Origin: Ceratodon purpureus
Taxonomy: Eukaryota; Streptophyta; Bryopsida; Pseudoditrichales; Ditrichaceae
DNA: 64,000 nucleotides
Direction: 5' to 3'
Assembly: GCA_014871385.1 (NCBI GenBank)
Contig: CM026426.1
Location: 23,389,437 to 23,453,436 of the forward strand
Numbering within the stretch: position 1 is the first letter of the stretch; every line of letters begins with the position of its first letter. The translations under genes and the position numbers were made by a program. Shown here in pieces: positions 44,860 to 56,740 of the stretch. Below the pieces are notes generated by a model, which was not told where the DNA came from, searched no databases, and worked only from the letters and a program-made list of their open reading frames with translations.

Positions 44860-44916
44860 GAACCCTAAACCCTAGAAACCCTAAACCCTAGAAACCCTAA
44901 ACCCTAGAAACCCTAT
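44860..44916. repeat. Telomere-like repeats inside the left end of element C
   Basis: AACCCTAAACCCTAG, repeated three times with GAAA joins, contains perfect plant telomere units (CCCTAAA) alternating with CCCTAGAAA. It could be an interstitial telomere relic or telo-box promoter motifs. Confidence 0.75.
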
Positions 44917-45254
44917 CATTAGAAATCTATCTGTTCTAATAAAAGGAAATACTTGCTCTGCAAAATGTGGATCTGTGAAGTGAAGCGGGTGAAGGGAAGA
45001 TCGTCGGCGACCCGCTGAGTGGACACGACTGCCAGGCATCTCACATTGGGGTGTCCGTCTGTGAGGACTCCGGAGTCGTCGTTTAGAATGAACAGTATTC
45101 AAGGTCACAACGAATGGAAGTCCTTTGTAGTCGGCTGGCCGCCGACTAGGAGAGCCAACCTCTTCCTCACTCAACCGACCTTTGGAATTTGAAATACATA
45201 TAAAAATGATGAGGTAATAAGTCCTAGTCCTAGTGATAAAAATGATGAGTAAGC

Positions 45255-45500
45255 TAGTCCTAGTCGGCTACCAGCCGAGTAGGAGAGTAGGGGCTACTAG
45301 TCCTAATGATGAGTAAATAAGTCCTAGTCCTAATGATGCAAATGATGAGTAAGCTAGTCTTAGTCGGCTACCAGCCGAGTAGGAGAGTAGGGGCTACTAG
45401 TCCTAATGATGAGTAAATAAGTCCTAGTCTGAATGATGCAAATGATGAGTAAGCTAGTCCTAGTCGGCTACCAGCCGAGTAGGGGAGTAGGGGCTACTAG
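45255..45500. repeat. 100-bp minisatellite with hairpin variant
   Basis: Three units with a 100-bp period (hairpin variants at 45263, 45363 and 45463), each with GTCGGCTACCAGCCGAGTAG and CTACTAGTCCTAATGATGAG. Three shorter GTCGCATACTGTAGAAG copies follow at 45590-45655. Confidence 0.85.
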
Positions 45501-45677
45501 ACTAGGTCGACGTTGGCAATTAGTCGTCCAGAAAACCCTAGAGAAGTGGATTACTAGAACGTTTACCAGTTTACTAGACGAACTCGTCGGCTGTGTACTG
45601 TAGAAGAAGGTCGCATACTGTAGAAGCAGGTCGCATACTGTAGAAGTTAGTCGCATATTGTCCAATATTTTGTCGTT

Positions 45678-46199
45678 ATGGGGAGGCGGGGTAGCAATGT
45701 GGAGCGACCATTTGGTCGGGAGACACCGGCTAACCTCGAGGAGCTCCGGCCATGGTATAGGGCGGTGGTCGCCCGTTCTCGCAACACCGCCATTCCAGCT
45801 TTCAAATACATCCCACGCCTTCTGCAGCCAGGTGCGCGGTGGTTTTGGAGTATTGCTCACAGCATTGAGTTGTTGGAGATCTCTGACGCTTCCGGCATCG
45901 CCTTCCCACTGACGTTCGAGGAGTCCGAGGAGTCCGAGGATTCCGGGAGTGTTGGCAGTGTTCACTTCAGCCACACAGGGGAAATGTCAACGCAAACCAT
46001 GTCAACTGCAGGGTGGCTCCGCCTTGTTGACGAAGCTTACGACATCTCGGAGGGTGCTGGAAGTTGGTGCTCTGGCCAAGATCAGTGGTGCGGAGGGAAC
46101 GCAAGCCCGCACTCCACGTATTCGTCGTTTGGATCCGTGCATCCATCCGTCGATACTGGGTGTAGTGTTGTCCGAGCCAAGTCTACTGCGAAGGACTGA
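45678..46199 (+). CDS. Small ELRPW-motif protein of element C
   Basis: 173 codons, ATG at 45678. The N-terminal 75 residues (PANLEELRPWYRAVVARSR, FKYIPRL, WFWSIAHSIELLEISDASG) align with the gene at 18699 in element B at roughly 30 percent identity by eye, with ELRPW and ELL conserved. The rest is Ser/Glu-rich and low complexity (EESEESEDSGSVGSV). It starts about 1 kb inside the left end, after the minisatellite, and converges on the DUF7869-like gene. Function unknown; the shared position in two elements suggests a common accessory role. Confidence 0.55.
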   Translation: MGRRGSNVERPFGRETPANLEELRPWYRAVVARSRNTAIPAFKYIPRLLQPGARWFWSIAHSIELLEISDASGIAFPLTFEESEESEDSGSVGSVHFSHTGEMSTQTMSTAGWLRLVDEAYDISEGAGSWCSGQDQWCGGNASPHSTYSSFGSVHPSVDTGCSVVRAKSTAKD

Positions 46200-46849
46200 T
46201 CGCTTCATGGCGTTGGCGACCATATGCAGCTTTTTGGTTTTTTGGCTTTAGGGTGAATTAGTGTGTGTTAGAATTGTCCAGCTCGTTTTCAATAGAGCTG
46301 CTTCACACACTTGGATAGTTGTAGAATTCATGGTTAGCATTTGTTACTGAGGCTTTAGGAGTAGTGGCATCTCTGATGTATACACAATACAAAGTAACAT
46401 GTAAAGGGCGGAACACTACCGTTGTACTCCGATAAGAATATAATGAAATGGATAAATATTTTCTCCCACTTTCTCAAAGCGCATAGTGGTTCTACAAATG
46501 TTGTGGAAAGCGTCGGCGGGCAGCCGACTAGAGTAACAGTGTCCACCGTAAAAATCACAGTCCATACAATATAGACCAGCCTCACAAAGTCACCGTTCAT
46601 GATGCTTATCAATCATGGTTAGAGGCATCGGCGGACAGCCGACGACCACCGAAGAAGGAAAAGTAAGGCATCAGAACAACAAATAGAAGACAAACCGTAA
46701 TACATGACTAGTATTGGGTCTACGGTAGAATACAATTCTTATTCAAAGGAATCACAGTGTTTACAATATTCAACTATAACGTTTACAGAGGAAACCATCA
46801 CTAGCTACATCTTCTACAGCTAAGATCACAATCGTCGGCGGGCAGCCGA

Positions 46850-49800
46850 CTAGTCTTCCTCCTCGTCATTCCAGTTCATAGAGATTCCATGCGATTCGAA
46901 GTTTGCCATGGCAGCAATCACAACATCTTCGGGTATTAGATGGGACTTTGGGGGCCCCTCATGCGTAGTTTTCTTGGTCCTATGAGTGTATACAACGGAT
47001 TTACACTCCACCCACTCCGCAAGAGTCAACTCCCTTTCCCACCGTCTTGTCCAGCACTCTCTCGCAACCTTCTTCTTACCTTCCTTCTTGCCCTTCATCG
47101 GAGTCCACCATTCAACCTTGAACTTACCGTAATTAGGACCAGGCTCTGTTATAACAGGCTCTATCGCCCTACCCATCCAAATGGGTAGGTGGTCTTCCTT
47201 ACACGGACGACAGAAAACCCAATCGCCACGTAAAACGTCACGATATGGGTTAAACACAGACTTCGGCCTAGAGTTTTTCGGACCACAGAAAGGATAGGGC
47301 TCCACCTCATCCTCGTCACCGGGACGAATATCCGGATCCGGTATATATTCGTCCTCTGCATCGAATGTGGTGACGTGGTCCCGCTTCCAGTCTGAGATAG
47401 GCCAGAATCCTTCCTGTAAGGTGGCGGAATTGGGGGGCAGTGGCTCGTTGACCTCCTTTAAAATTCGCTCCCAATACAGTACATATGGTAACATGTCTTG
47501 TGCGTATTTCTTATCCCGAGCCATGCCAGTTCTCCAGTACTCAATGTACTTAGATAATCCACTTTTAATGAAATTTCTCTTCTCTGAACACTCTGCTGCC
47601 CTTGCCACCTCTTTATCCGCGTTCTTCTTGCCCTCATCGACTTCAACACTACCCCATTAGGGCTTATGAGGAACCGGTTTGGGATCACCAACGGGCAAAC
47701 GTGGTTTACCCTCTTTGTCTGCCCTCCACATTTTCACGGGTTTGCCAGGTGGAAGCCATGACGGATCAGTTGCACGCTTCTTGTACCTCATCACGGGCCA
47801 CCCTGCATCCTCCCCATCCTCCACTACATAGAACTTAAAAAGATGCATTTCACTGTGACCTTCTATCGCATTACCTCCGTCGTGATGAAAATCAGCAACA
47901 TAACTTTTGAAGTCTGCCACTTCCTGAACAACCTCTGGAATAAAGGCAACTGTCTTCTGAGAATACATGAATGCCTTCATAAGGTCGGCAAGGCAGTATG
48001 TGTTCTTTCGCTTAATGAGTTTCGACAGGTGACTGAAGTGGGCGTCGATGTCCTCATGTGTGTGTCCCACAATCAGGAAACCAACTGTAACTTCCTTGAA
48101 TATTCGCCTCGCCGTCAGCAACGAGCAGAATGCTAGAAGAAACCGGTTCTTATTGTCCTTCGCAGAATTGTCAAGCTGGAGATACAACTTCTTCGGCAAA
48201 GGAACAGCAGGCCTACCAGGCAGAGGTGGAGTGAGTGGCTCATCTCTAGAAGGTGGAATTGAGGGGATGCAACGTGACGATCCATGCATTAGCGCTGCAA
48301 AGAATTCATTCTGTGGCGGTGCCTCAAAGAGTGCTTTTGACTCCCGGACAGGTAGTCTCTCCAAGGCACGGAATACCCTGCACAACGAGGAGATTGTGAA
48401 ATTTGGGTCTCCTGGCCACAGGGCAGTTGCATAGTGTGCGTAGGCGCCATCTCCGTGACCGTGAGTCAGCATTCCAGTACAGGAAATCGGAATTTGACCA
48501 AGCCCTGCCGTAGCCTTCGTGATACGTTGCATGCGGGGGATCGCTGTTTTCGATGTGTCCATCTTATCATGTATGATGCATAGGAACTCAGTAGGACTCT
48601 GTATAGATTGGGTTGTCCATCCGTAATAAATGTTGCGACAAGCTCGCTGATAGTTCAAATGCCTGATCCTATCCTCTGTCAAGCTCTGCCACTCGTCCGA
48701 CCCTCTTGGATACTTGGCAATGAGTTCAACGAGGAAGTCACACTCAGTGCACTTGGAGAAATTACTTCCTACTGCCTTGACCTCAACGTTGCGGAAGTAC
48801 TCCTTCCTCATGCGACTAACGGAGGACTGCGAAATCAGGTTCGCGTTGCACTGCTCATTGACCTGAATAGCACAGAGTGAGGTCGATCAGTTGGGAAGTT
48901 CGTCATCCAGTCGGCGGGCAGCCGACGATAGTAATCACTATAATTCAGTAAACTATCCAAAGTGAAAGAAGATGAGGAGGAACTTACGGCGTTGGCCATT
49001 TCGCGCATGTGATTCCAGTTCATCGCAGACGGGAGTACTTTGAGCGCGGCCACTCTCTTCTTGCCAATCATCCGAAACTCATTGGGCATTTGGTCGGCAT
49101 TCTCATTAACGATAGTGGTCAACGTCGCGCGGGCCTGGATTGTGTGAATCTGGGGACGATGTACACCGGAATTTCCGTAACTCCCATTGACACGACCACT
49201 TCGGGCCGAAGCCTTGTAGCTGTAGTACGCGGATTTCGATACTCCGTGAATGATATACCACGCCACTTCACATACGTCAACGTTCGCAAGAGTAACATAG
49301 AGCTTCCGCTTGCCGGGTACAGTATGTAAGTGCCCTTGCACAGCAAAGGACATCTCTCGCCTCGCCTCGAATGTTGTTGCGTAAAATCTACGACGAATAC
49401 GCACAGTATCTTCCCATCTAAAAGTCTGGCAACATCGGTCCTTGCAACACCGCTTTGAGCTCACTAAGCGGCATTCAGCAGGGACAACCATTCGACGAAG
49501 CTTAGTGGAAGAGACGTCATCTTTTTCGCGAACTTTCCTCCGCACCGATCGATAGGCATTCTTCGGGACACCATCCAGACCATCGTCCGCGTCGGCGTCT
49601 GCTAAATTCTCGGAGCAGTAAGTAATTATATCAGAGAGAAGGTGACCCCCTTCTAACCGAGTGTGAGTCAGACGCCATCTGAGAGTTGTCATCTGCAGAT
49701 GATCGTCTTCAGAGACGAAGAGAACCCCAACCTCTGTATCCCCTAGGACTTCATCATCACATGCCTCGTCCGGTAAACATACTTGAATCATTGCTCTACC

Positions 49801-50913
49801 ACGGACTGATAGATCATCATTAAGAAGTTCGACATAGCGATTTCTCCAGAGGTGGCGGTCAGGATAAGAAGCATCTGGAGTGGAAGGAGTACCCGAGGTC
49901 CCGGAATCCGGACCCCAACAATGATCATCTATTTCTACGTCGGATTCCCCTTGTTTAGACACATCGTCGTCACTGCTGATATTCATTGGAGACCTAGTCC
50001 CCAGATCCTGCTCAGACAAAGCGGAGTTGCTTTCATCAATTTCTTCATTGTCGTTCCCCAAGTGAGGTTCCGTCGGCGGGCAGCCGACGGGACATGTGCC
50101 AGCCAACACGCCGTTCACAATTGGACATACCTTGTATCCACTCCAAAGTACCAATCGCCCCACAGCACACCCGATCGTTAACACATCCGGTAACTCGCAG
50201 AAAGCAGGTGTTTCAGAGAATTCTGGATTGACGGACGACACTCTCACTATTAGAAAGAAGCTGTGAGGAATCAAGAACCCCTCCCACGTTCCTTTAGGAG
50301 AGCACTCCATAATGACTCCAGCGGCTACACAACGCTTTGAGCCTCCGGATTCCTCGAGGAGCGCAACTTCCATCTGCTCTGCGAGGTCCAGGAATTCTTG
50401 AACGGGCTTGACATCTTCTTCAACATCCGTCGGCGGGCAGCCGACGGCCTTGATGTCATCGTCTTCCACCTCTCCGAAAGGCCTGAGGTCGGCCGCCTCC
50501 CACAATATCATGCGTCCTAAGCAGTTGCTCAAGGACTTCACACCCTCATCCGGAAATGGTATATTCATTTCCATGCTGTCTGAAACCTCAATCACTTTTA
50601 CCACCACCACTATAGGATCAAATTCTACAACACGTTGGATCACTGCCCTGCCTGCATAATAGAGCCCTGAATGAGTAAGGGCCACGACAACGCCCTTTTT
50701 AACCTTCCACCGCCCTGATCGGCCATTCCTTAGAAACGTCTGGATCGGCTCTACTTCCATTGGATAAAAGATGAAGACCTCGTCGGCGGACAGCCGACAG
50801 GGTCGACGAGATGTGTCCCCACTGACGGAGTAAAATGTATCCGCCGACAACGAAGACGACTCGGCGGGCAGCCGACGCGGATCGTACAACTCGGAGTGTG
50901 CACAGAATAGCAT
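46850..50913 (-). pseudogene. DUF7869-like putative DDE nuclease/transposase gene
   Basis: Exon 1 (50913 or, more likely, ATG 50760 to 48988) encodes a 640-residue N-terminal part with a Cys cluster (CRLVSSKRCCKDRCCQTF) and DVCEVAWYIIHGVSKSAYYS, as in DUF7869 proteins. A 125-bp intron (48863-48987, GTAAGT to TTCAG) contains one hairpin repeat. Exon 2 (48862-46850) has IIHDKMDTSKTAIPR, LYLQLDNSAKDNKNRFLLAF and VGHTHEDIDAHFSHL, the three acidic motifs of this domain, thought to be an RNase H fold. A TAA at 47657-47659 interrupts the frame, which continues as WGSVEVDEGKK to 46850 with a chromatin-like Trp/Lys-rich tail. About 1,300 residues in all. Transposase is inferred from the motifs and the terminal repeats. 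Confidence 0.7.
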
Positions 50914-51767
50914 CCGCCGACGATGACGGACACGTCCGCCGACAGAAATTGCAGGGGACCTTAGTTGAGAAGCAGTTTGATGTCCCTAACCTGTCCAATC
51001 AGAGACTCCCCTCAACCGTCCAATCAGAAACGATAGACAAAGACAACAGAAACGGCAACAGAAGGTGCGGGACAGTTAAGCACATGCGGGAATAATATCG
51101 GTCCTCTCAGGAAACGTGTGCGTGAGGAGCACTCTCAGAGGGAATTGAAAGTGCAATGACAGAAACAGAATGAAGCATGCGCATCTGACGGGGGGTTAGT
51201 TATGAATTCCCAGGAGTACAAATTGGCGCCACAATCGAATTCAATTTTGCGCGCCTTGGACAAATCAAGATCCCATCATGGCGGCGAGATACCCCGCCGT
51301 CACACAACAATGTTAGTTCATTATTACAAATTTGAACGTGGCGATTGGAGCAGCTGTCACATCACATGCCCACGCCATCATGACTTGGTGACGGATTGAA
51401 AAAAAGTCAAAAGACGTCCCATCATCATCCTACGTGGCGTGATGGGACGGATGTTAGGGATGACCATCCATGCATGGATGGTATGTACATAGCCATACGT
51501 CATGACCCATCGGGCGTGACGATTCAGTCTCGGGAAGTGGGGGTCTGCAGGGTATACACCCGCCACTCCCGACATTTCCTCCTCATTTCCAGCCTTCTCT
51601 TTTTCAGCTCTCTTTTGTCCTCTTCTCAGCGCTCCGCAGAGGTCGCGTCGGCTGCTAGGTTTTTCTGCGTCGGCTGCTAGGGTTGAGGGCGTCGGCTCCT
51701 TCACCCGCGCGCGTCGTCTGCTGTTCGAAGGTCATCCGCCGACGGTGAAAGGCCATCCGCCGACGCC
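50914..51767. promoter_or_regulatory. Divergent promoter region of element C
   Basis: This 0.85-kb spacer separates the leftward DUF7869-like gene from the rightward ParB-like gene. It holds half-hairpins (CCGCCGACG at 50924 and nearby, GTCGGCTGCTAGG twice at about 51640-51680) but no clear TATA box. Both transcripts probably start here. Confidence 0.45.
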
Positions 51768-54700
51768 ATGGCAGCCTCCGAGAGTGGGTAAGTTGTCCAG
51801 TCGGCTGTCCGCCGACGCTCCCCTTCTTGAGTCCTTCATGTTTCCGTTTTCTCGCATGGGTTTGTCCCTCCCGTCGGCTGTCCGCCGACGCCATTCCTTC
51901 TTTTGTCCTTCATGTTTCCGTTTTCTCGCATGGATTTGTTCCTCCCGTCGGCTGTCCGCCGACGCCACCCCTTCTTTTGTCCTTCATGTTTCCGTTTTCT
52001 CGCATGGGTTTGTCCTTCCCGTCGGCTGTCCGCCGACGCCACTCCTTCTTTTGTCCTTCATGTTTCTGTTTTCTCGCATGGGTTTGTCCCTCCCGTCGGC
52101 TGTCCGCCGACGCCACCCCTTCTTTTGCCCTTCATGTTTTGTGTTCTCTCGCATGGGGTTGTTCCTCCCGTCGGCTGACCGCCGACACCACCCCTTTCTA
52201 TTTTCTCACATGGGTTATTCCCCCCGTCGGCTGTCCGCCGATGGGGAGGGCGTGTCCATCCGCCCCGTCGGCTGTCCGCCGATGGAGTGCGAATCTCATG
52301 GTCTAATCTTGTGATTTTGATTTTGCAGGGCGATGGTCGACTCCACCGCAAAACCAAATGGGTTACGGTGGCTCTGTGACAAGGTTGTTGATTCTGAAGT
52401 ACAAATACGAGCACGGGGCTTGACACTGAGGGTGACATTCCTCGCTGATTCGAAGATAACGGAGTGGGGCATCACCTGGCCTGACACTCCCACGTCGCTG
52501 GGCTTCGTGACCAAAATAGGTCAGAAGCAAATGGCGGATGGACCAAGATTTGAGATTATTGGAGCCAGGGAATGCGAGGATAACGGCAACGTGTCCTTGG
52601 TGTTTGCATCGGTTCCTGTCGCGGAGGGCACACCAGTGGACTGCTTCGCGGTTGTAATTCCGGTTGAGAAGTGCATGGACGGCTTGTGCTCTAAAGAAGT
52701 ACAGGATGCGGCTACTTGGGGCAGGGGCAGGAACATAGCTGTTGAACAGATACTCGACGTGATTGATACGCTCGGGGACAAAGCGATGGAAGAGAAGACG
52801 AAGAACTCGGTTAAGCCTTTAGCAAAGAAAAGAGGCGGCCGCAAGTCTGCTGTAGAAGCGGGCACTGGTACAGTCACCCCCGAGACCGGAGAGACACATG
52901 CGACAGGGGAGTCACCGAGAAGGAAGAAGGGAAAGGCAGCGGCTGCTGAGGGCGAGGGTGGGAGACAGAAGAAAGGTGGGAAGAAGGAAGAGAAAAAGCA
53001 GACCGTGGCGGAAGCTCTCATGCACGCAAACAATCTCACTTCGAAAACAAAGGACACCGACGTCCTTGCTATGTACCAGACGTTGGAGGAGGGACTTGGG
53101 CACTGCTTCCCCAACGGGCAACGTGCCCTTCCTTGTCAGATTCCATATAACAGGATACACATAGCTCCTGACGAATTTAAGTACAGAGCGATATTTAGGA
53201 AGAGGCAGGATCAGATAAGTCTTTTCTACAAAGGACTTGGAGCAATCCGGAAGAATCCCGAGCTGTACTGCCTTCCTATGAGTGGTGACCCCAGAGTAAA
53301 GGATCCAGTGACGGGCGAGATTAAGCTTAAAGGCTTGGAAGGACTTCTTCGACCTATGCCAGCCCTAAATATCAAGTATTCACGTACATTGGATGACGGC
53401 ACAACGTCGCAGATACCTTGGTATGAAGATGAGCTCATCCATTGGTACATTATTGGGGGCCAGCACACGTTTGAGGCTTGTCGAGAACTGGGAGAGAAGG
53501 AACCACTGGACTCTCCTATGCGGCAGTATTACCTTAACCACGATATCATTCCTGTATATGCTGATGACAAGGATACCCTCAATAAGGTCTCTAACGCATT
53601 AAACATCGAGGTGAAGGATAAAGTCGCCGAAGTAAGTTTCAGGTCCCAGCTGGCGAAGATGCGCGCCAAATGGATCGAGCGGGGGAGGATCAACAAGAAA
53701 GATGACTTCAGCGCATGGAAGGTAATTCACATCTTCCTCTTTTCCTGTTGTTTACATGTAGTTGAAAGTCGTCGGCGGCCCGCCGATGCTCCAGTGGTTC
53801 TCCGTATTGTAGAAGTGGGATTTATTTATCAATGTCATTTTCTTCTTCCTTGCAGGAGTTCTGCAAGGAGTACCTCAGTCCGATTCTCGGAAAGTCCCCT
53901 ACGTCCCAAACCTTCAAGCTGCCCATAGTCTTTGTGTCTGACGAAACATACAACGAGTGGCAACTGGTGTTCAACGCCTGGGAGGAGGGGAGGATCATCG
54001 GGGAGGACGGTTTGAAACCAGGATTTCCCCCAAAGCCAGCCCGCTGGGACATAACACTCAACGACATGCAGTACGTGATCGGTCTTCGGGACCACGAATG
54101 CAAGAGGCTGGCCAAGGAAGTTCTCGACCTTAAAGTGTACCTCAAGGTCACTGGGAAAGAGGTGGTTCAACGGGACGGAATATCCTTGGACAATTGGTGT
54201 TTTCGTGTGAAGTACGAATATGTTGTCCGAAACGAGCTCATGTGTATTTACAGGGGCTTTGCACTGAAGAAACCAGGGACTGGGAAGCATATTGAGTGGA
54301 GCATGGATGACTGGAATTCCCTTGAAGTCGAGAAGGGGTTCAATGATACAATGATTAGTAATATTCGGGCTGACTTGGAAGATAGTCCTGAGGGGAAGGA
54401 GTGGCTTAAGGGACGGAATCATCCGCTCACGCCGTCGCACGGGCCAACACCAGAATTCTTCAAAGACATTATGCAAAAGTACTAGAAGTCGGATGTGGAC
54501 CAGTCTTCGCAGTCGTCTGTACAGTTCGATGCCCGGATTGCACAGGACCTAGGTGAAGTGTGCACAGCTCTTGACGTTCGCGGAGCATTCTCCTTGGACA
54601 AGGCGCAGTATGAGATGTTCGTAGTCTTTGGCTACGATCCAGCGGGAAAGGAGATGCCTAACATGCGACAACAACACGTTATAACTGTCGCTGACAGGAT

Positions 54701-56508
54701 TCACCGTGAGGTGGAGGAGGAGGTCATTCAGGTGGATGGGGAGGGAGAAACAATTAAGGTGAATAAGCTTGTCACCCCATCCTTGTGGCTACTCGATGCT
54801 GAGTCCAATCACATTCTTCAAGGCGTGTCAAGGCTGACGAGTAGTTCGTGGACGGTTCATACTATGCAATACTTCCCTAATAGTTCCGCCGGGTTTCAAA
54901 GGAGTTCTCTCATTGACTCTAGACCCAAGGTTCATGTGTCCGTTATGTATCCAAAAACAACGCCCGGGGATGCATGGAATACCTTCTCGGACTTCACTGG
55001 TTTGAAACGTCCGCTTCCTCCCTATGTGGACGAAGGAGAAGATCATCTTGGGGAGGATTGGTCAAATGGACACTGCCACGCTAGTTACTCTTTCCTCCAA
55101 TCTCTTCTGGAGAAAACGATGCAGCTTGAGGACGTTCGGGTGATCAATTGCTGGGGAGGGGGGAACGTCACGGCCCTCGCTCTGGTAAGTCACTGCTGTC
55201 TCTTCTGGTGCCTTCCCTGTTTGCTCACCGATCGTCGGCGGGTAGCCGACGCTCATTAAATCCTTCGTGTTTCTTGGGTAGAAGATTTCCTTAACCGTTT
55301 CGTCTTGTTCTGCTGCAGAAAAACCATTTGACTGTAATTGAGATCGTGCGTACCGAGGAAGAGAGATACGAAGCGCACTGTCGGGTTCGGAATATGACGT
55401 TCATTCCGGGCGTTTATAACGTGCCCGTCCAAGCTCCAGTTCAGACCACGCAGTCTGGGGCCGGGCCGTCTGTCCCCGCCTCTGCTAGAGGCAGGACAGC
55501 CACTCTCACGGCTGCCGACTTCGGTGTGAATGCGAAGGAGGCCCTTTTGGTCGGGAAGGGTGGATGTATGGGTTCGGGGAAGACTGCGGGGGTTCGCTCA
55601 CAGAGTTATCTGGACTCCGACGACGATGTCGACGAGGAGCCACCAGATGTACCCGACCCTGACGTTGAAGATGAAGCTGGAGATGCTGAGGAACAGCCAA
55701 GAAACGAGGACGACCAAGCTGAGGCTCGCATTCCAACTGGAGATGCAGAGGTAGAGGAGAGATACACGCAGGACATAGACTATGAACCAGAACCCGACGT
55801 GGTACCACTGGAAGAATCGAATCCTCGTTACGTGAACCCACCGCTGTCGCAAGTTCTACGGGAGACCGGAACTGACTCCCTCAGCTTCGGTATTATTTCT
55901 CCTACATTTCAAGAGCAGGATACTCCTCCCGCCGAGCCAGAACGTGATTTAGACCAGGCGGGGCGTCCAAAGAAGATGCAGGTTCCTCTAGCATCGAGGC
56001 CTGACGATGAAGTGGTTCTCCGTGTCCAGAAGCCAACCCAGGAGCCTGCAGTGAGCATTGAAGGGCATGTTCCTCCTGCTGCTGTCGGCGGGCAGCCGAC
56101 GGCAGACGAGCAAACCTCATCTAACCCCTCTGCCAAGACCAAGTTGACAGGGAAGTCAATCGCATTCGTCACTCAAGGTGTGAAGGGCGCAGCTCGGATG
56201 ATTGGCCCGGATGAAAACCCTCTGGTCAAGACACGATCAATGAAGAGAAGTAAGACCGATGGTACTGCGCAGGATTCCTCTCTTGTGGTAACTTATCCCG
56301 TGATTCCTCAGGGGTTCAGGAAGGGGAGGAGTCCTCTGGGAAGGGCAAACGGAAGGCTGCTTCGAAGAAGACTTCCTCCAAGAAGGGCACATCTGGGGAT
56401 CTGCTCATGAGTCCCAAAAATGTGGACGCTCCAGAGGACGTTCTGTCACCTCCGCGGGCATCCAAACGGGAGCCTAGGCCGAAGAAGCACAAAGGTGGAG
56501 GACAGTGA
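51768..56508 (+). pseudogene. Spliced ParB/DGQHR-like protein gene of element C
   Basis: Start ATG at 51768 (MAASESG), 20-bp first exon, intron 51788-52328 full of hairpin minisatellite, exon 52329-53721, intron 53722-53855, exon 53856-55184, intron 55185-55318, exon to TGA 56506-56508; all junctions GT-AG and in phase. Residues about 280-480 resemble a ParB/sulfiredoxin fold: YNRIHIAPDEFKYRAIF, then WYIIGGQHTFEACRELGEKE, like the GxHR/DGQHR motif. Before it is a Lys/Glu-rich linker. Near the third intron VINCWGGGNVTALAL, then LTVIEIVRTEEERYEAHCRV, recalls a degenerate AdoMet-methyltransferase fold. The tail is acidic then Lys-rich (SKKTSSKKG). A TAG at 54483-54485 breaks the frame, and a one-base shift is needed in the last exon near 56285. 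About 1,310 residues. Function inferred only by motif. Confidence 0.6.
51800..52290 (+). repeat. 73-bp hairpin minisatellite in intron 1 of the ParB-like gene
   Basis: Units of about 73 bp each carry the hairpin followed by CTTCTTTTGTCCTTCATGTT and CGTTTTCTCGCATGGGTTTG. Hairpins lie at 51800, 51873, 51947, 52021, 52095 and 52170, with two shortened units at 52226 and 52267. Confidence 0.9.
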
Positions 56509-56609
56509 ATTTGGCGGTGGCCCAGTCCATCTTTTAAATGCCTGCATTGATAATTTAGTGTAGTGATCGGGCGCTAGGATTGTGTTAGATGTTTGTACTG
56601 CCAAATATG

Positions 56610-56615
56610 AATAAA
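56610..56615 (+). terminator. Polyadenylation signal of the ParB-like gene
   Basis: AATAAA about 100 bp after the TGA. Confidence 0.5.
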
Positions 56616-56740
56616 TTTTCGGTAAATGCCAAGTTGTACGCTTTCCCTTTTTCCAAATAATGTTGCTTGCAAGTCGGCTGTCCGCCGACCGTCATCCTAA
56701 CCGTCACGTTTGTCCTCTGCTTCGTTTTCTGTCACTCCAG

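Noticed and set aside
44881-45174. 97-codon minus-strand frame at the left of element C
   Set aside because: It runs through the telomere-like repeats and a hairpin copy, with no splice or start support.
51800-52290. Regularly spaced palindromic repeats that look CRISPR-like
   Set aside because: The spacers are themselves repeated copies of one 73-bp unit, no cas genes are present and the genome is eukaryotic. It is a minisatellite.
1087-54485. Stop-codon reassignment to explain the many in-frame stops
   Set aside because: All three stop codons are affected, other frames end normally at the same codons, and the affected genes are transposon relics. Deamination explains it better.
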